Made by a program: the position numbers and the translations under genes. From an uncultured Lachnospiraceae bacterium (lineage in GTDB: Bacteria; Bacillota; Clostridia; Lachnospirales; Lachnospiraceae), in contig CANRMA010000013.1 in the NCBI GenBank assembly GCA_947631625.1, forward strand, positions 1-64,000: 64,000 nt of DNA, read 5' to 3'. The notes under the pieces are model-generated. The model worked only from the letters and a program-made list of their open reading frames with translations, was not told the DNA's origin and ran no database searches. How positions within the stretch are numbered: position 1 is the stretch's first letter; every line of letters begins with the position of its first letter. Shown in pieces: positions 8,412-17,609 of the stretch.

Positions 8412-9320
8412 TTATTTATTTTTGGCGTCTATTATAATCGAGACAATTCCGCAGCCTATTCCGAATACGGGGAAGACGACGACGGACGGCATACCCCATT
8501 CGCCAAACACAAAACCGCATATTAAGTAGATAATGGTGGCAATCATCATCAGACAGCCGCATATGGTACCGGTAAGGTTGGCCTTTTTATATGCTTCTGA
8601 TTTCTTATCGTTCATATCATTATATTCTTTAATGTTATATTTTCCCTTTTGCAGACCGAAATATACGAATATATAAACGGCAGCGGTTATAAAAAGGAAA
8701 AATACGCCTGACACAAGGGCGTCAATATCATAGGCAGTGTTAAATGTATTTTCTGATAGAACGGAGTCTGAGCACATTATTATAAGTACTCCGATAAGTA
8801 TAAGAACAATGCCTGTTGCAATAAAAACAGAAAATTTTTTGTTAAAGGCATCTTTTTCTTCTTCCGTATAAAAATCTTCAATTATTTTATTTTTTTCCTT
8901 AAATTGGTCATGCCTCATTCCCATTACAACGAAAATGGCCACTGCTATAATAATGAAAGCAAAAAATACTGCATCCGCAATATTCGTATTAATATTTATT
9001 CCATACAGGAAATTATTTACGGAAAGCCCGAACAATATAAGTCCCACTCCAAGAGCTATCATTCTGCTGAATGTGTTTATGTGGCTGTCATAGTCGGTTT
9101 TATCTTCAACATAAAGTGTGCTTATATCTTTTTTTAGCAAATCGTCCATAGAACACTTGTACAGTTCGCTCAACTGCAGCAGCTTATCCATTTCGGGGTA
9201 AGCTGTATCAGACTCCCATTTAGATATGGACTGTCTTGAAATATTTAATTTTTCGGCAAGCTGCTCCTGCGTGATATTGTTTCTTTTCCTAAGAAACTGT
9301 AAATTTTCTCCTAAACTCAT
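8412..9320 (-). CDS. XRE-family regulator with C-terminal membrane domain
   Basis: 302 residues. Residues 1-60 are a Cro/C1-type helix-turn-helix (LRKRNNITQEQLAEKLNISR followed by QSISKWESDTAYPEMDKLL). After a linker come about six hydrophobic segments at roughly 88-110, 116-136, 166-186, 205-226, 251-271 and 277-297. This arrangement, a DNA-binding domain tethered to the membrane, is frequent in Firmicutes. The regulated genes and signal are unknown; no partner gene is adjacent. The gene has a normal SD (AAAGGAA) before the ATG. Confidence 0.88.
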   Translation of the reverse strand: MSLGENLQFLRKRNNITQEQLAEKLNISRQSISKWESDTAYPEMDKLLQLSELYKCSMDDLLKKDISTLYVEDKTDYDSHINTFSRMIALGVGLILFGLSVNNFLYGININTNIADAVFFAFIIIAVAIFVVMGMRHDQFKEKNKIIEDFYTEEEKDAFNKKFSVFIATGIVLILIGVLIIMCSDSVLSENTFNTAYDIDALVSGVFFLFITAAVYIFVYFGLQKGKYNIKEYNDMNDKKSEAYKKANLTGTICGCLMMIATIIYLICGFVFGEWGMPSVVVFPVFGIGCGIVSIIIDAKNK

Positions 9321-9438
9321 CTTTTTATTCCTTTCATAAATAATAATTTGCTTTCCTCGTACGATGAAGTCAGGTATATTTTATAAAATACAGGATGTAA
9401 ACTCTACCAATTTTATGTTGCTTTAAAGTTTTTTGATG

Positions 9439-10221
9439 TCAATTTGCGGTTGCAAGTATCGCATTTTTCATACTTTTAACGTATTCGCCGATTGGAGCGG
9501 CGGCATCTTTGCCATATTGTGCGACCAGTTTTATGATCGCTGAGCCGACTATTGCGCCGTCAGAAATTCCGGCCATTTTTGCAGCCTGTTCGGGAGTAGA
9601 TATACCGAAGCCGACAGCGCAGGGAATGGAGGAGTTCTCGCGTATAAGTCTGACCATGGAGGCTATATCGGTTTTGATCTCGTTTCTTACGCCGGTAACT
9701 CCGAGGCTTGATACGATATAAATAAATCCCTGAGCCTCTTTGGCTATCATGGATATACGGTTTTCGGATGTAGGCGCGATAAGGGAAATGAGGTCTACGC
9801 CATATTCATAACATATGTTATCAAATTCTCCTTTTTCTTCAAAAGGAAGATCCGGAAGAATGAGGCCGTCTATTCCGATATCCGCGCAGGTCTTAATGAA
9901 TTTTTCTGCATCATATGAAAAAACTACGTTTGCGTAGGTCATAAATACCATAGGTATAGTTACTTCGCGTCTTAAGTCTTTTACCATTTCAAAGATTTTA
10001 TCGGTAGTGACTCCTCCGGTCAACGCACGCAGGTTAGCGGCCTGTATAACGGGGCCTTCTGCGGTCGGATCAGAAAAAGGGATTCCAAGTTCTATTAAGT
10101 CTGCTCCGTTTGCGGCCATGCTTTTAACTATTTCCTTAGTAGTGTCAAGGTCAGGATCTCCGCAGGTTATAAAAGGTATGAAGGCTTTGCCGTTTGCAAA
10201 GGCGTCTGCTATTTTACTCAT
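9439..10221 (-). CDS. trpA: tryptophan synthase alpha subunit
   Basis: 260 residues from the ATG at 10221, preceded by GGGGAGG; an upstream in-frame start would extend it by 9 residues without a site. It cleaves indole-3-glycerol phosphate to indole and glyceraldehyde 3-phosphate. The family signature [16 protein letters not shown], including the catalytic Glu and Asp region, and GVTGVRNE are visible. The start overlaps the trpB stop by 8 bases, giving translational coupling that suits formation of the alpha2-beta2 complex. It is the last gene of the trp operon. Confidence 0.97.
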   Translation of the reverse strand: MSKIADAFANGKAFIPFITCGDPDLDTTKEIVKSMAANGADLIELGIPFSDPTAEGPVIQAANLRALTGGVTTDKIFEMVKDLRREVTIPMVFMTYANVVFSYDAEKFIKTCADIGIDGLILPDLPFEEKGEFDNICYEYGVDLISLIAPTSENRISMIAKEAQGFIYIVSSLGVTGVRNEIKTDIASMVRLIRENSSIPCAVGFGISTPEQAAKMAGISDGAIVGSAIIKLVAQYGKDAAAPIGEYVKSMKNAILATAN

Positions 10222-11404
10222 TGATATCCTCCCCTCTGTAACGCGCAATGGCTGCGCAGTCTTTGTCGCCGCGGCCTGAAATTGTGATTACTATTATTTT
10301 ATCTTTCGGATAAGTGGGCGCGATCTTCATGGCATAGGCAACTGCGTGGGCGCTTTCGATTGCCGGAATGATGCCTTCTGTGCGTGAAAGATATTCAAAA
10401 GCGTTGACTGCTTCGTCATCCGTAACCGGAACATACTGTGCTCTGTCTATGTCATGCAGCCATGCATGTTCGGGGCCTATGCCGGGATAATCAAGGCCCG
10501 CCGATATGGAATAAACGGGAGCGATCTGGCCATATTCGTCCTGACAGAAATAAGATTTCATTCCATGGAAAATGCCAAGACGTCCGGTATTGACAGTAGC
10601 GGCAGTTTCAAAGGTATCTATTCCGCGGCCTGCAGCTTCGCAGCCGATTAGTTTTACATTTTTATCTTCTATAAAATGATAGAAACTTCCAATAGCGTTG
10701 CTCCCTCCGCCGACACAGGCCATAACGACATCCGGCAGGCGGCCTTCTTTTTCCATTATCTGCTGTTTGGTCTCACGAGAGATAACGGACTGAAAATCCC
10801 TTACTATCGTAGGAAAAGGATGAGGGCCCATAACGGAGCCTAAGCAGTAGTGGGTGTCGTCAATCCTGTTGGTCCATTCGCGCATAGCTTCTGAAACCGC
10901 ATCTTTTAATGTGGCGGTGCCGCTTTTAACGGGAATCACTTTTGAGCCTAAAAGCTTCATACGATATACGTTCAAAGCCTGTCTTTTCGTATCTTCCTCG
11001 CCCATAAAGACGACACATTCCATGCCAAGCAGTGCGGCGGCAGTCGCCGTAGCAACTCCATGCTGGCCGGCGCCTGTTTCAGCGATAAGCCTTGTTTTTC
11101 CCATTTTTTTGGCGAGAAGCGCCTGCCCCAGTACGTTATTTATTTTGTGAGAGCCTGTGTGGTTTAAATCTTCCCTTTTCAGGTAGATTTTCGCTCCGCC
11201 TAAATCTTTGGTCATCTTTTCCGCATAGTACAGGCGGCTGGGTCTGCCTGCATATTCGTTAAAAAGGGTGGTAAGCTCCTTATTAAATTCGGCGTCGTTT
11301 TTATAGCGGTTGTAAGCATCTTCCAGCTCGATCACCGCATTCATGAGAGTTTCCGGAATGTACTGTCCTCCATGTACGCCGAAACGTCCTTTAGAATTTG
11401 ACAT
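10214..11404 (-). CDS. trpB: tryptophan synthase beta subunit
   Basis: 396 residues, normal length. It makes L-tryptophan from indole and serine with pyridoxal phosphate. The PLP lysine is K87 in [11 protein letters not shown]; the phosphate-binding glycine loop [10 protein letters not shown] and the HAWLHD region of TrpB1-type enzymes are present. SD GGAGG precedes the ATG. Between trpF and trpA in the operon. Confidence 0.98.
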   Translation of the reverse strand: MSNSKGRFGVHGGQYIPETLMNAVIELEDAYNRYKNDAEFNKELTTLFNEYAGRPSRLYYAEKMTKDLGGAKIYLKREDLNHTGSHKINNVLGQALLAKKMGKTRLIAETGAGQHGVATATAAALLGMECVVFMGEEDTKRQALNVYRMKLLGSKVIPVKSGTATLKDAVSEAMREWTNRIDDTHYCLGSVMGPHPFPTIVRDFQSVISRETKQQIMEKEGRLPDVVMACVGGGSNAIGSFYHFIEDKNVKLIGCEAAGRGIDTFETAATVNTGRLGIFHGMKSYFCQDEYGQIAPVYSISAGLDYPGIGPEHAWLHDIDRAQYVPVTDDEAVNAFEYLSRTEGIIPAIESAHAVAYAMKIAPTYPKDKIIVITISGRGDKDCAAIARYRGEDINE

Positions 11405-11440
11405 GATCTGCCTCCTTTTTTATTTGATAAATTAGCTATA

Positions 11441-12046
11441 TTATTTATCAGTATAACGCACAGCGTCAATAAACGCTTTAATCTTATTAAAATCCTTGCA
11501 TCCGTCGGTTTCCACTCCGGAGCTGGTATCTACTGCATATGGCTTTGTGCGAATAATCGCATCTTGCACGTTTTTTGGAGTAAGGCCGCCGGCGAGGAAA
11601 AAAGGTCTGTCAATGTTTTGTATCAAAGACCAGTCGAAACTTTCTCCGGTACCGAGACCGTTATCCAGTAAAAGATAATCGCAGTCGTATGATAAAGCTT
11701 TTTCCACATCGGCTTTTTCTTTGATTATAAAGGCTTTGATTATTGGTTTGCCGCACAGTTCTTTTAATTTACGGGCATAAGTTATGTCTTCGTGTCCGTG
11801 AAGCTGCGCTGTCTGAATAGTTCCGTTATCAAGCAGAGCCGCTACATTTTCTATCGGTTCGTCTACGAATACGCCGACGCTTTGTATGGAAGGCTTCAGC
11901 AGTTTACGAAGTTCGGCCGCCCATTCGGGGGTAACGTAGCGTTTTCTGCCTTTTAAAAAGACGAAACCAATATAATCGGGATTAAGTTCATTTACATACG
12001 AAATGTCGTTTTCGGATTTTAGCCCGCATATTTTTATCTTAATCAT
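11441..12046 (-). CDS. trpF: phosphoribosylanthranilate isomerase
   Basis: 201 residues starting at MIKIKICGLK (ATG 12046, with GGGGAG 5 bases upstream); the ATG 12 bases earlier lies before that site. TIM-barrel landmarks: KICGL with the catalytic Cys, FVFLKGRKRYV, GVFVDEP, QLHGHED and the C-terminal DTSSGVETDGCKD. It isomerises phosphoribosylanthranilate to CdRP, the step between TrpD and TrpC. TrpF and TrpC are separate proteins here, unlike the fused enterobacterial enzyme. Confidence 0.96.
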   Translation of the reverse strand: MIKIKICGLKSENDISYVNELNPDYIGFVFLKGRKRYVTPEWAAELRKLLKPSIQSVGVFVDEPIENVAALLDNGTIQTAQLHGHEDITYARKLKELCGKPIIKAFIIKEKADVEKALSYDCDYLLLDNGLGTGESFDWSLIQNIDRPFFLAGGLTPKNVQDAIIRTKPYAVDTSSGVETDGCKDFNKIKAFIDAVRYTDK

Positions 12047-12064
12047 ATTGCTCCCCATTCTTAC

Positions 12065-12865
12065 TTAACTGCAGTGTCCGCGAAGTTCGTCTAACATTGC
12101 TTTTTTATCAGCGGCGCGCATAAGTTTTTCGCCTATAAGTACTGCGTCAACATTGGCGTCCTCTAAGGCCTTGACATCTTCCCTTGTGCTTATTCCGCTT
12201 TCTGCGACAAAAAGCACGTTTTTTGGAACGAGACTGCGAAGTCGGCCGCTGTTGTTTATATCTACGCTAAAGTCTTTAAGATTACGGTTATTCACACCGA
12301 TAATGCGCGCGCCCGCGACTGCCGCCTTTTTAATTTCCGTTTCATCATGGGCCTCTACCAGAGCGGAAAGTCCCAGTTTGTCGCAGATTTCAATATAATA
12401 GCTTAATTCTTTTTCGGACAGAAGGGAGCAGATTAAGAGTACCGCGCCTGCGCCCAACAGCTTCGCCTCATAAATCATATATTCGTCCACCGTAAAATCC
12501 TTACGCAGACAGGGAATGGATACGGTATAGGAAATTTCTTTAAGATAATCGTCTTTTCCCAGAAACCACTTAGGCTCTGTCAGAACAGAAATACAGGCCG
12601 CCCCGGCTGTTTCGTATTCTTTGGCAATTTCAATATATGGAAAATCCTCTGCGATCAGTCCCTTAGACGGCGAGGCTTTCTTACATTCGCATATAAAGCT
12701 CATACCCTCGGCCGCCAGTGCCTTTTCAAACAGAAAATCCTTATCATGTTCGTTATTTTTCATGGAAAAAGCAGCCTGCTTTATATCTTCAAGGGGTTTT
12801 AGTTTTTTCGCCTCGGCGACCCTTATTCTTGCATAATCAGCGATCGTGTCCAGAATAGTTGACAT
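12065..12865 (-). CDS. trpC: indole-3-glycerol phosphate synthase
   Basis: 266 residues. Signature FICECKKASPSKGLI with the catalytic lysine, followed by CLRKDFTVDEYMIYEA, VEAHDETE, IGVNNRNLKDF and AESGIS, all typical of IGPS. It closes the indole ring from CdRP. The GGAAGG ribosome site lies just upstream, next to the tandem repeat array in the trpD-trpC gap. Stop and trpF start are 18 bases apart. Confidence 0.97.
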   Translation of the reverse strand: MSTILDTIADYARIRVAEAKKLKPLEDIKQAAFSMKNNEHDKDFLFEKALAAEGMSFICECKKASPSKGLIAEDFPYIEIAKEYETAGAACISVLTEPKWFLGKDDYLKEISYTVSIPCLRKDFTVDEYMIYEAKLLGAGAVLLICSLLSEKELSYYIEICDKLGLSALVEAHDETEIKKAAVAGARIIGVNNRNLKDFSVDINNSGRLRSLVPKNVLFVAESGISTREDVKALEDANVDAVLIGEKLMRAADKKAMLDELRGHCS

Positions 12866-12885
12866 ATTATACCTTCCGTTTTAAT

Positions 12886-13037
12886 TTATTTATTATTTTT
12901 GACTTAAAAAGTTTTCAATATAATCTATTTATTACTTTTGGACTTAAAAGTTTTCAATATAACTTACTTATTGCTTTCCGCGTCAAAAGTTTCCAATTAA
13001 TTTATTTATTGCTTTCAGCCTTAAATGCTTCCAAAGT
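12886..13037. repeat. tandem ~38-bp array derived from the trpD 3' end
   Basis: Read on the minus strand, the last ~35 bases of trpD (GGAAGCATTTAAGG to the stop) are followed by three more degraded copies, each keeping a stop codon and the GAAAACTTTTAAGTC-like core. The copies get more AT-rich and mutually more alike with distance from the gene. They fill nearly the whole trpD-trpC gap. Confidence 0.8.
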
Positions 13038-14018
13038 TTCAAGTACCTTTCCGGAATCAATAATTTCTCCCGCAAGTTTTACTCCGTCTTCAAAAGTCGC
13101 CGCTTTTTTTGCGATATAAAGGGCGGCGCCCGCATTTAATAAAACTGCGTTGCGCTTAGGTCCTTTTTCACCTCTTAAAATATCAAGTGTTATTTTTGCG
13201 TTTTCAGCGGGAGCGCCGCCTACAAGGTCTTCTTTTTTACATGTTGTAAGTCCGAAATCTTCAGGTTTAATGGTGTAGGTTTTATATTCGCCGTTATCAA
13301 ATTCGCAGATACGGGTAGGAGCGCTTGCGGAGATTTCATCCATTTTATCCATTCCGTAAACGACCATGCCTCGTTTTACGCCCAGATTTGTAAGGACTTT
13401 TGCAAGCGGTTCAACCAAAGATTCGTCATATACGCCAAGAAGCTGCATCTTAGGTGAAGCCGGATTGGTGAGGGGGCCTAAGATATTGAATACGGTACGA
13501 ATACCGAGTTCTTTACGGATAGGACCTACATATTTCATTGATGTATGGTATTTCTGCGCAAAAAAGAAGCATATGCCGACTTTTTCAAGCAGTTCCAAAC
13601 ATTTTTCGGGGGAAAGGTCGATGTTTACGCCTAAGGCTTCAAGGCAGTCGGCGGTTCCGCATTTGGAAGAAGCTGCGCGGTTTCCATGTTTGGCGATTTT
13701 TACGCCGCCGCAGGCAGCAACCAGCGCGGAGGTAGTTGAGATGTTGAAGCTGTTAGCGCCGTCGCCGCCGGTCCCGACGATTTCCATAACGTCCATGTCA
13801 CAATTTACTTTCATGGCATGATCACGCATGGCAGCAGCGCAGCCCGCGATCTCATCTATTGTTTCGGCTTTGGTGCTTTTGGTAGAAAGAGCTGCAAGAA
13901 AAGCAGCGTTCTGTGTAGGTGAGGTTTCGCCGCTCATAATTTCGTTTATGACCGCATATGCCTCGTCATAAGTTAAGTCCTGTTTGTCTACGATTTTAAT
14001 TATTGCCTCTTTGATCAT
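13002..14018 (-). CDS. trpD: anthranilate phosphoribosyltransferase
   Basis: 338 residues. The PRPP-binding [15 protein letters not shown] motif, [21 protein letters not shown] and [22 protein letters not shown] are diagnostic. It transfers phosphoribose from PRPP to anthranilate. It is a stand-alone enzyme (not fused to TrpG), 23 bases after trpG. Its 3' end has been copied into the downstream gap. Confidence 0.97.
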   Translation of the reverse strand: MIKEAIIKIVDKQDLTYDEAYAVINEIMSGETSPTQNAAFLAALSTKSTKAETIDEIAGCAAAMRDHAMKVNCDMDVMEIVGTGGDGANSFNISTTSALVAACGGVKIAKHGNRAASSKCGTADCLEALGVNIDLSPEKCLELLEKVGICFFFAQKYHTSMKYVGPIRKELGIRTVFNILGPLTNPASPKMQLLGVYDESLVEPLAKVLTNLGVKRGMVVYGMDKMDEISASAPTRICEFDNGEYKTYTIKPEDFGLTTCKKEDLVGGAPAENAKITLDILRGEKGPKRNAVLLNAGAALYIAKKAATFEDGVKLAGEIIDSGKVLETLEAFKAESNK

Positions 14019-14041
14019 TTCTTTTTCCGCCTTTCTTATAT

Positions 14042-14614
14042 TTATTTTATTAAGTTGATAAAATTACTAAGTATGGTCTTACCGTCCGGAGTAAGTATTG
14101 ACTCCGGGTGAAACTGCAGTCCGTATACGGGGTACTCTTTGTGCATAACAGCCATTATCTCGCCGTCGGTAGTCCTTGCGGTTATTTCAAGACATTCCGG
14201 TAAGGTTTCTTCTAAAAGTGCAAGAGAGTGATATCTTGCAACCGGTATTATATCGGGAAGATTGTTAAATAAATAACAATCTTTGTCAAGTCTGGTATCG
14301 GATTGTTTTCCATGCATAAGCTTTTTGGCATAGGAGATAGTGCCGCCGTAAGCTGTGCAGATAGCCTGATGTCCGAGACATACGCCAAGAAGCGGTATTT
14401 TGCCGCCAAGTTCTTTTACCACAGGAATACAGATCCCCGCATCTTCCGGCCTTCCCGGACCGGGAGATAAGATTATGGCGTCGGGTTTCATATCTTCTAT
14501 TTCTTTAACCGTATAAGCATCGTTTCGTATAACTTTGATATCGGGATCAAGTGAGCCGACTAACTGAAAAAGGTTGTATGAAAAACTGTCGTAATTATCG
14601 ATCAATAGGATCAT
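14042..14614 (-). CDS. trpG: anthranilate synthase glutamine amidotransferase subunit
   Basis: 190 residues. Class I glutamine amidotransferase: [11 protein letters not shown] at the N-terminus, [12 protein letters not shown], the nucleophile elbow GVCLGHQAI with the catalytic Cys (about residue 79), and GLQFHPESI with the His-Glu pair. It supplies ammonia to TrpE. Such subunits are often shared with para-aminobenzoate synthase; folate genes lie at the right end of the window but no pabB was seen. Its ATG overlaps the trpE stop by one base (TAATGA). Confidence 0.96.
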   Translation of the reverse strand: MILLIDNYDSFSYNLFQLVGSLDPDIKVIRNDAYTVKEIEDMKPDAIILSPGPGRPEDAGICIPVVKELGGKIPLLGVCLGHQAICTAYGGTISYAKKLMHGKQSDTRLDKDCYLFNNLPDIIPVARYHSLALLEETLPECLEITARTTDGEIMAVMHKEYPVYGLQFHPESILTPDGKTILSNFINLIK

Positions 14615-16074
14615 TAGTCTGTCTCCTCTGCCATTTTTAATGCTTTTACTACGGCTGCAGCTTTATTCAGACATTCCTGAAATTCGTTTTCGGGAACGGA
14701 ATCCGCTACTATTCCCGCGCCGCTGCGGACGAAAACCTTGTCATTTTTCTTATAAGCGATCCTGATCGCTATACAGGTATCAAGATTGCCCGTAAAATCA
14801 AGATATCCGATTGCGCCGCCGTATATGCCGCGCTTATTGTTCTCAAGATCATTGATAAGTTGGCAGGCTTTGATCTTAGGCGCGCCGGAAAGGGTGCCGG
14901 CGGGAAGCACTGCATCTATCGCAGAAAGCGCGTCTTCATTTTCCCGAATTTCGCCTTTAACGGTGGAGCCGATATGCATTACGTGTGAATATCTTTCTAT
15001 ACTCATGTATTTTTCCACTTCTACCGTACCGAATCTGCTTATCTTGCCTATATCGTTTCTGCCCAGATCGACAAGCATATTGTGCTCCGCAAGCTCCTTC
15101 GGGTCTGCAAGAAGTTCGGCTTCCAGAGCTTGGTCTTCCTCCTCGGTCGCGCCCCGTCTGCGCGTCCCCGCAAGCGGAAAAGTATGAAGGATTCCGTCTT
15201 CCAGTTTCACAAGCGTTTCCGGAGAAGCCCCGGCCACTTCTATATCGCTGCTGGAGAAATAGAACATATAAGGCGAAGGGTTGAGTGTCCGCAGTATTCG
15301 GTAAGCGTTTAATAAGCTGCCGTCAAATTCCGCTTCCAGTCGATTAGAAAGTACGATCTGGAATATATCGCCTTCTTTTATATGGCGCTTGGCTTTTTCT
15401 ACCATTGCACAGTATTCTTCCTTATTAAAAAGAGGTTTAAAATCGGTCATACATTTTCCGGGCTTATCTTTAGCGGGCGCTCCGTTTTTAATAAGATTTG
15501 CCATATTTTCAAGTTCGAAAACTGCTCTGTTATATTCTGTCTCAAGGTCATCAAGATTTATGTTAACTATTAAGATGATCTTTTGCCTGAAATTATCGAA
15601 AGCGATCACCTTATCAAAAAGCATAAGATCCACATCCTTAAAACCTTCGGTATCAACGGCGTCGAGATTTAACGTCGGTTCGGCGTATTTAAGATAATCA
15701 TATGAAAAATAACCTACCAGACCGCCCGTAAATGAAGGAAGATACGAGAAACGAGGACTTTTGTGCTCCCCGATCACCTGACGGATATATTTGTTGGGAT
15801 CGTCTGTTTCAAAAGAAAGCGAACCGGCCCTCATATGTCCGTTTTGACAGGTAATTTCCAATTTAGGATCATAGCCTAAGAAGGTATAGCGCCCCCACTT
15901 TTCATGGTCGGCGACCGACTCCAGAAGATAGCAGTGTCCGGAGACATTTTTAAGTATACGCAGAACTTCTATCGGCGTTCTGATATCTGACAAAATTTCC
16001 ATGCTTACCGGAGCGGTTTTGTAAATATTTTGTTTTTTAAGTTTTTTTAACGCATTTAATTCAGGTTGTATCAT
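14614..16074 (-). CDS. trpE: anthranilate synthase component I
   Basis: About 486 residues from ATG 16074 (an ATG at 16086 sits directly on the AAAGGAA site, so the later start is preferred). The chorismate-binding core is clear: GDIFQIVLSNR, NPSPYMFYF, GASPETLVKLEDG, FPLAGTRRRG, LLADPKELAEH, DLGRNDIGK and GAGIVADSVPENE. The N-terminal region carries the LLES segment of the feedback tryptophan site. It is the first gene of the trpEGDCFBA operon, directly behind the T-box leader. Confidence 0.97.
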   Translation of the reverse strand: MIQPELNALKKLKKQNIYKTAPVSMEILSDIRTPIEVLRILKNVSGHCYLLESVADHEKWGRYTFLGYDPKLEITCQNGHMRAGSLSFETDDPNKYIRQVIGEHKSPRFSYLPSFTGGLVGYFSYDYLKYAEPTLNLDAVDTEGFKDVDLMLFDKVIAFDNFRQKIILIVNINLDDLETEYNRAVFELENMANLIKNGAPAKDKPGKCMTDFKPLFNKEEYCAMVEKAKRHIKEGDIFQIVLSNRLEAEFDGSLLNAYRILRTLNPSPYMFYFSSSDIEVAGASPETLVKLEDGILHTFPLAGTRRRGATEEEDQALEAELLADPKELAEHNMLVDLGRNDIGKISRFGTVEVEKYMSIERYSHVMHIGSTVKGEIRENEDALSAIDAVLPAGTLSGAPKIKACQLINDLENNKRGIYGGAIGYLDFTGNLDTCIAIRIAYKKNDKVFVRSGAGIVADSVPENEFQECLNKAAAVVKALKMAEETD

Positions 16075-16097
16075 AGCTGTATCCATTCCTTTCGTTC

Positions 16098-16390
16098 GGG
16101 AACAAAAAAGTCCCTGACAAAAATAACTTTTGCCAAGGACGAATATTTAATCCGCGGTGCCACCTTGATTTACAGTAATGACTGTACTCTTAACAGGATA
16201 CTGACATATCCACGACAACTGACGTATGTCTTCACGTTGCAGGATACTGGGCGGTAAAAAATAACTCCGCTTTTCACTGCACCCTCGGCGGCCCATTTGA
16301 TGACTTGTTTTCTGCCCCTTCTCAGCAATCGGGACTCTCTGTAAGAGCATAATCACCTTTACTTCCGCGTCAACGGTTTAGATGATATGA
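16098..16390 (-). promoter_or_regulatory. T-box leader (tryptophan) of the trp operon
   Basis: On the minus strand the leader carries the T-box core AAGGTGGCACCGCGG (16152-16166), the AGAGAG and GATTGCTGAGA elements of stem I, and a TGG triplet (16293-16295) in the right region to be the tryptophan specifier. It ends in a terminator hairpin just before trpE. Uncharged tRNA-Trp would pair with TGG and with the T-box bulge and stabilise the antiterminator. The T-box identity is strong; the exact specifier assignment is tentative. Confidence 0.92.
16105..16140 (-). terminator. T-box attenuator terminator
   Basis: Minus strand GTCCTTGGCAAAA (16128-16140) pairs with TTTTGTCAGGGAC (16110-16122) and is followed by six T. 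This is the terminator form that competes with the T-box antiterminator. Confidence 0.85.
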
Positions 16391-16400
16391 AATTTTTTAT

Positions 16401-16429
16401 ATAATAACTCTATATATTTGAATTGTCAA
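16401..16429 (-). promoter_or_regulatory. trp operon promoter
   Basis: On the minus strand TTGACA (16424-16429), a 17-base spacer and TATTAT (16401-16406). A near-consensus sigma-A promoter immediately upstream of the T-box leader. Confidence 0.8.
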
Positions 16430-16437
16430 TCATATTT

Positions 16438-16545
16438 TTAAAATTGCTGAAACCACATTTGCTGAAACCAAATTTGCCAAAACCAAACCTGTCAAACCTT
16501 AAACTTGCAAAATTTTAAACTTGTTAAGCTTTAAATTTGCCATAC
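16438..16545. repeat. degenerate ~15-bp tandem array
   Basis: Repeated TTGCTGAAACCAAAT-like units drifting into TTGCAAAATTTTAAAC-like ones, between the trp promoter and the rubredoxin gene end. Six or seven degraded units are visible. Confidence 0.6.
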
Positions 16546-16551
16546 CGAAGT

Positions 16552-17163
16552 TTATACTATTTTTTCAAAATCATCCGCGCCATGCTTGCACCATGGACAT
16601 ATAAAATCGGGCGGCAGTTCCTCTCCTTCATAGACATAGCCGCATACGGTGCAGCGCCAGCCTTTTTTGGTCTCGGAGGGCGTAGCTTCCGGCTTGGGTT
16701 TTACGTTTTCGTGATAATATGCATAGGTCATTGCCTTTTCGGAAGATATCACGTCCGCGTCCACCACTTCGGCGAGGAACATTCTGTGAGTATCCAGGTC
16801 ATATGAACTGATGACTTTACAATCCAGCCATGCGGTCGTATGCTCTGTCAGATAAGGCAGTTCCTGAGGAGTGATCGCAAAGGGTACGCCGACAAATTTA
16901 TCCGTATCGCGTCCGCTCTGGAAACCGAACTGCTTAAAAAGAGAAAACGGCGCCGATTCTGAAAGTACGGAAATAGAAAAAATGCCCGCTTTTTCGACAA
17001 GTTCACTTGTAAGATTCTGTTTATTGATTGCAACGATAACGCGTTTGGGGTTATCCGCAACCTGAGTTACTGTGTTTACGATGCAGCCGTTCATTTTTGT
17101 ATCATATTTGGCTGCCGCCACGTACAGGCCGTAGGATAACTGAAACAATGCTTTTTGATTCAT
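16552..17163 (-). CDS. hrb: flavin reductase-rubredoxin fusion (high-molecular-weight rubredoxin)
   Basis: 203 residues. Residues 1-150 are a flavin reductase-like FMN-binding domain (LSYGLYVAAAKYDTKMNGCI; FSISVLSESAP; HTTAWLDCKVI). After a Pro/Glu linker, residues 167-203 form a rubredoxin with both Cys pairs (WRCTVCGYVYEG and ICPWCKHG). This is the domain order of Hrb from acetogens such as Moorella, which passes electrons to flavodiiron proteins for oxygen or NO reduction. No flavodiiron protein gene is in the window. It is divergent from the MATE gene, with a MITE-like element between them. Confidence 0.92.
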   Translation of the reverse strand: MNQKALFQLSYGLYVAAAKYDTKMNGCIVNTVTQVADNPKRVIVAINKQNLTSELVEKAGIFSISVLSESAPFSLFKQFGFQSGRDTDKFVGVPFAITPQELPYLTEHTTAWLDCKVISSYDLDTHRMFLAEVVDADVISSEKAMTYAYYHENVKPKPEATPSETKKGWRCTVCGYVYEGEELPPDFICPWCKHGADDFEKIV

Positions 17164-17193
17164 AGGATGTTCCTCCTTATAATAATATGATTA

Positions 17194-17410
17194 TTCAGGT
17201 GATTGCGAAAATCCGATTTACGTCTTTGAGATTGTGCAGATTTAACAAAACCCTTGCAGGTCGCTTTCGCTGCGTTGAGCCTCGCAACGGTGCTAAGGCT
17301 GCAAAATACGCAGCCTAAGAACCGGCGGGCTCAGAGCGCCTGCAACGGTGTTTGTTAAATCTGTACAATCAATGTACGTTGTGGTGGTGTTTCGCAATTT
17401 TTTATCTAAT
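17194..17410. mobile_element. MITE-like palindromic element, copy 1
   Basis: About 215 bp, an imperfect full-length inverted repeat. Ends are GGTGATTGCGAAAA and GTTTCGCAAT; subterminal TGTGCAGATTTAACAAAACC pairs with GGTGTTTGTTAAATCTGTAC. The same ends and subterminal blocks occur in copies at 60157 and 62092, but the central hairpin differs. It codes for nothing. It lies between the divergent hrb and MATE genes. Confidence 0.85.
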
Positions 17411-17609
17411 ATTTGATTTTATATTAAAAAGAGAGTATCATTTTATTAATGACAATAGAAAGCCCGCAGAGCGTGTTTTCTATTGTTTATATCATTAGTT
17501 TTTGCCATATATCGGTATAATATCCATAATCAGTATATCAGGCTGTATATTAAGTATACAATCTTATGAGAAAAAATGGAAGTATAAATAATCAGAACGG
17601 AGGCTTTTT

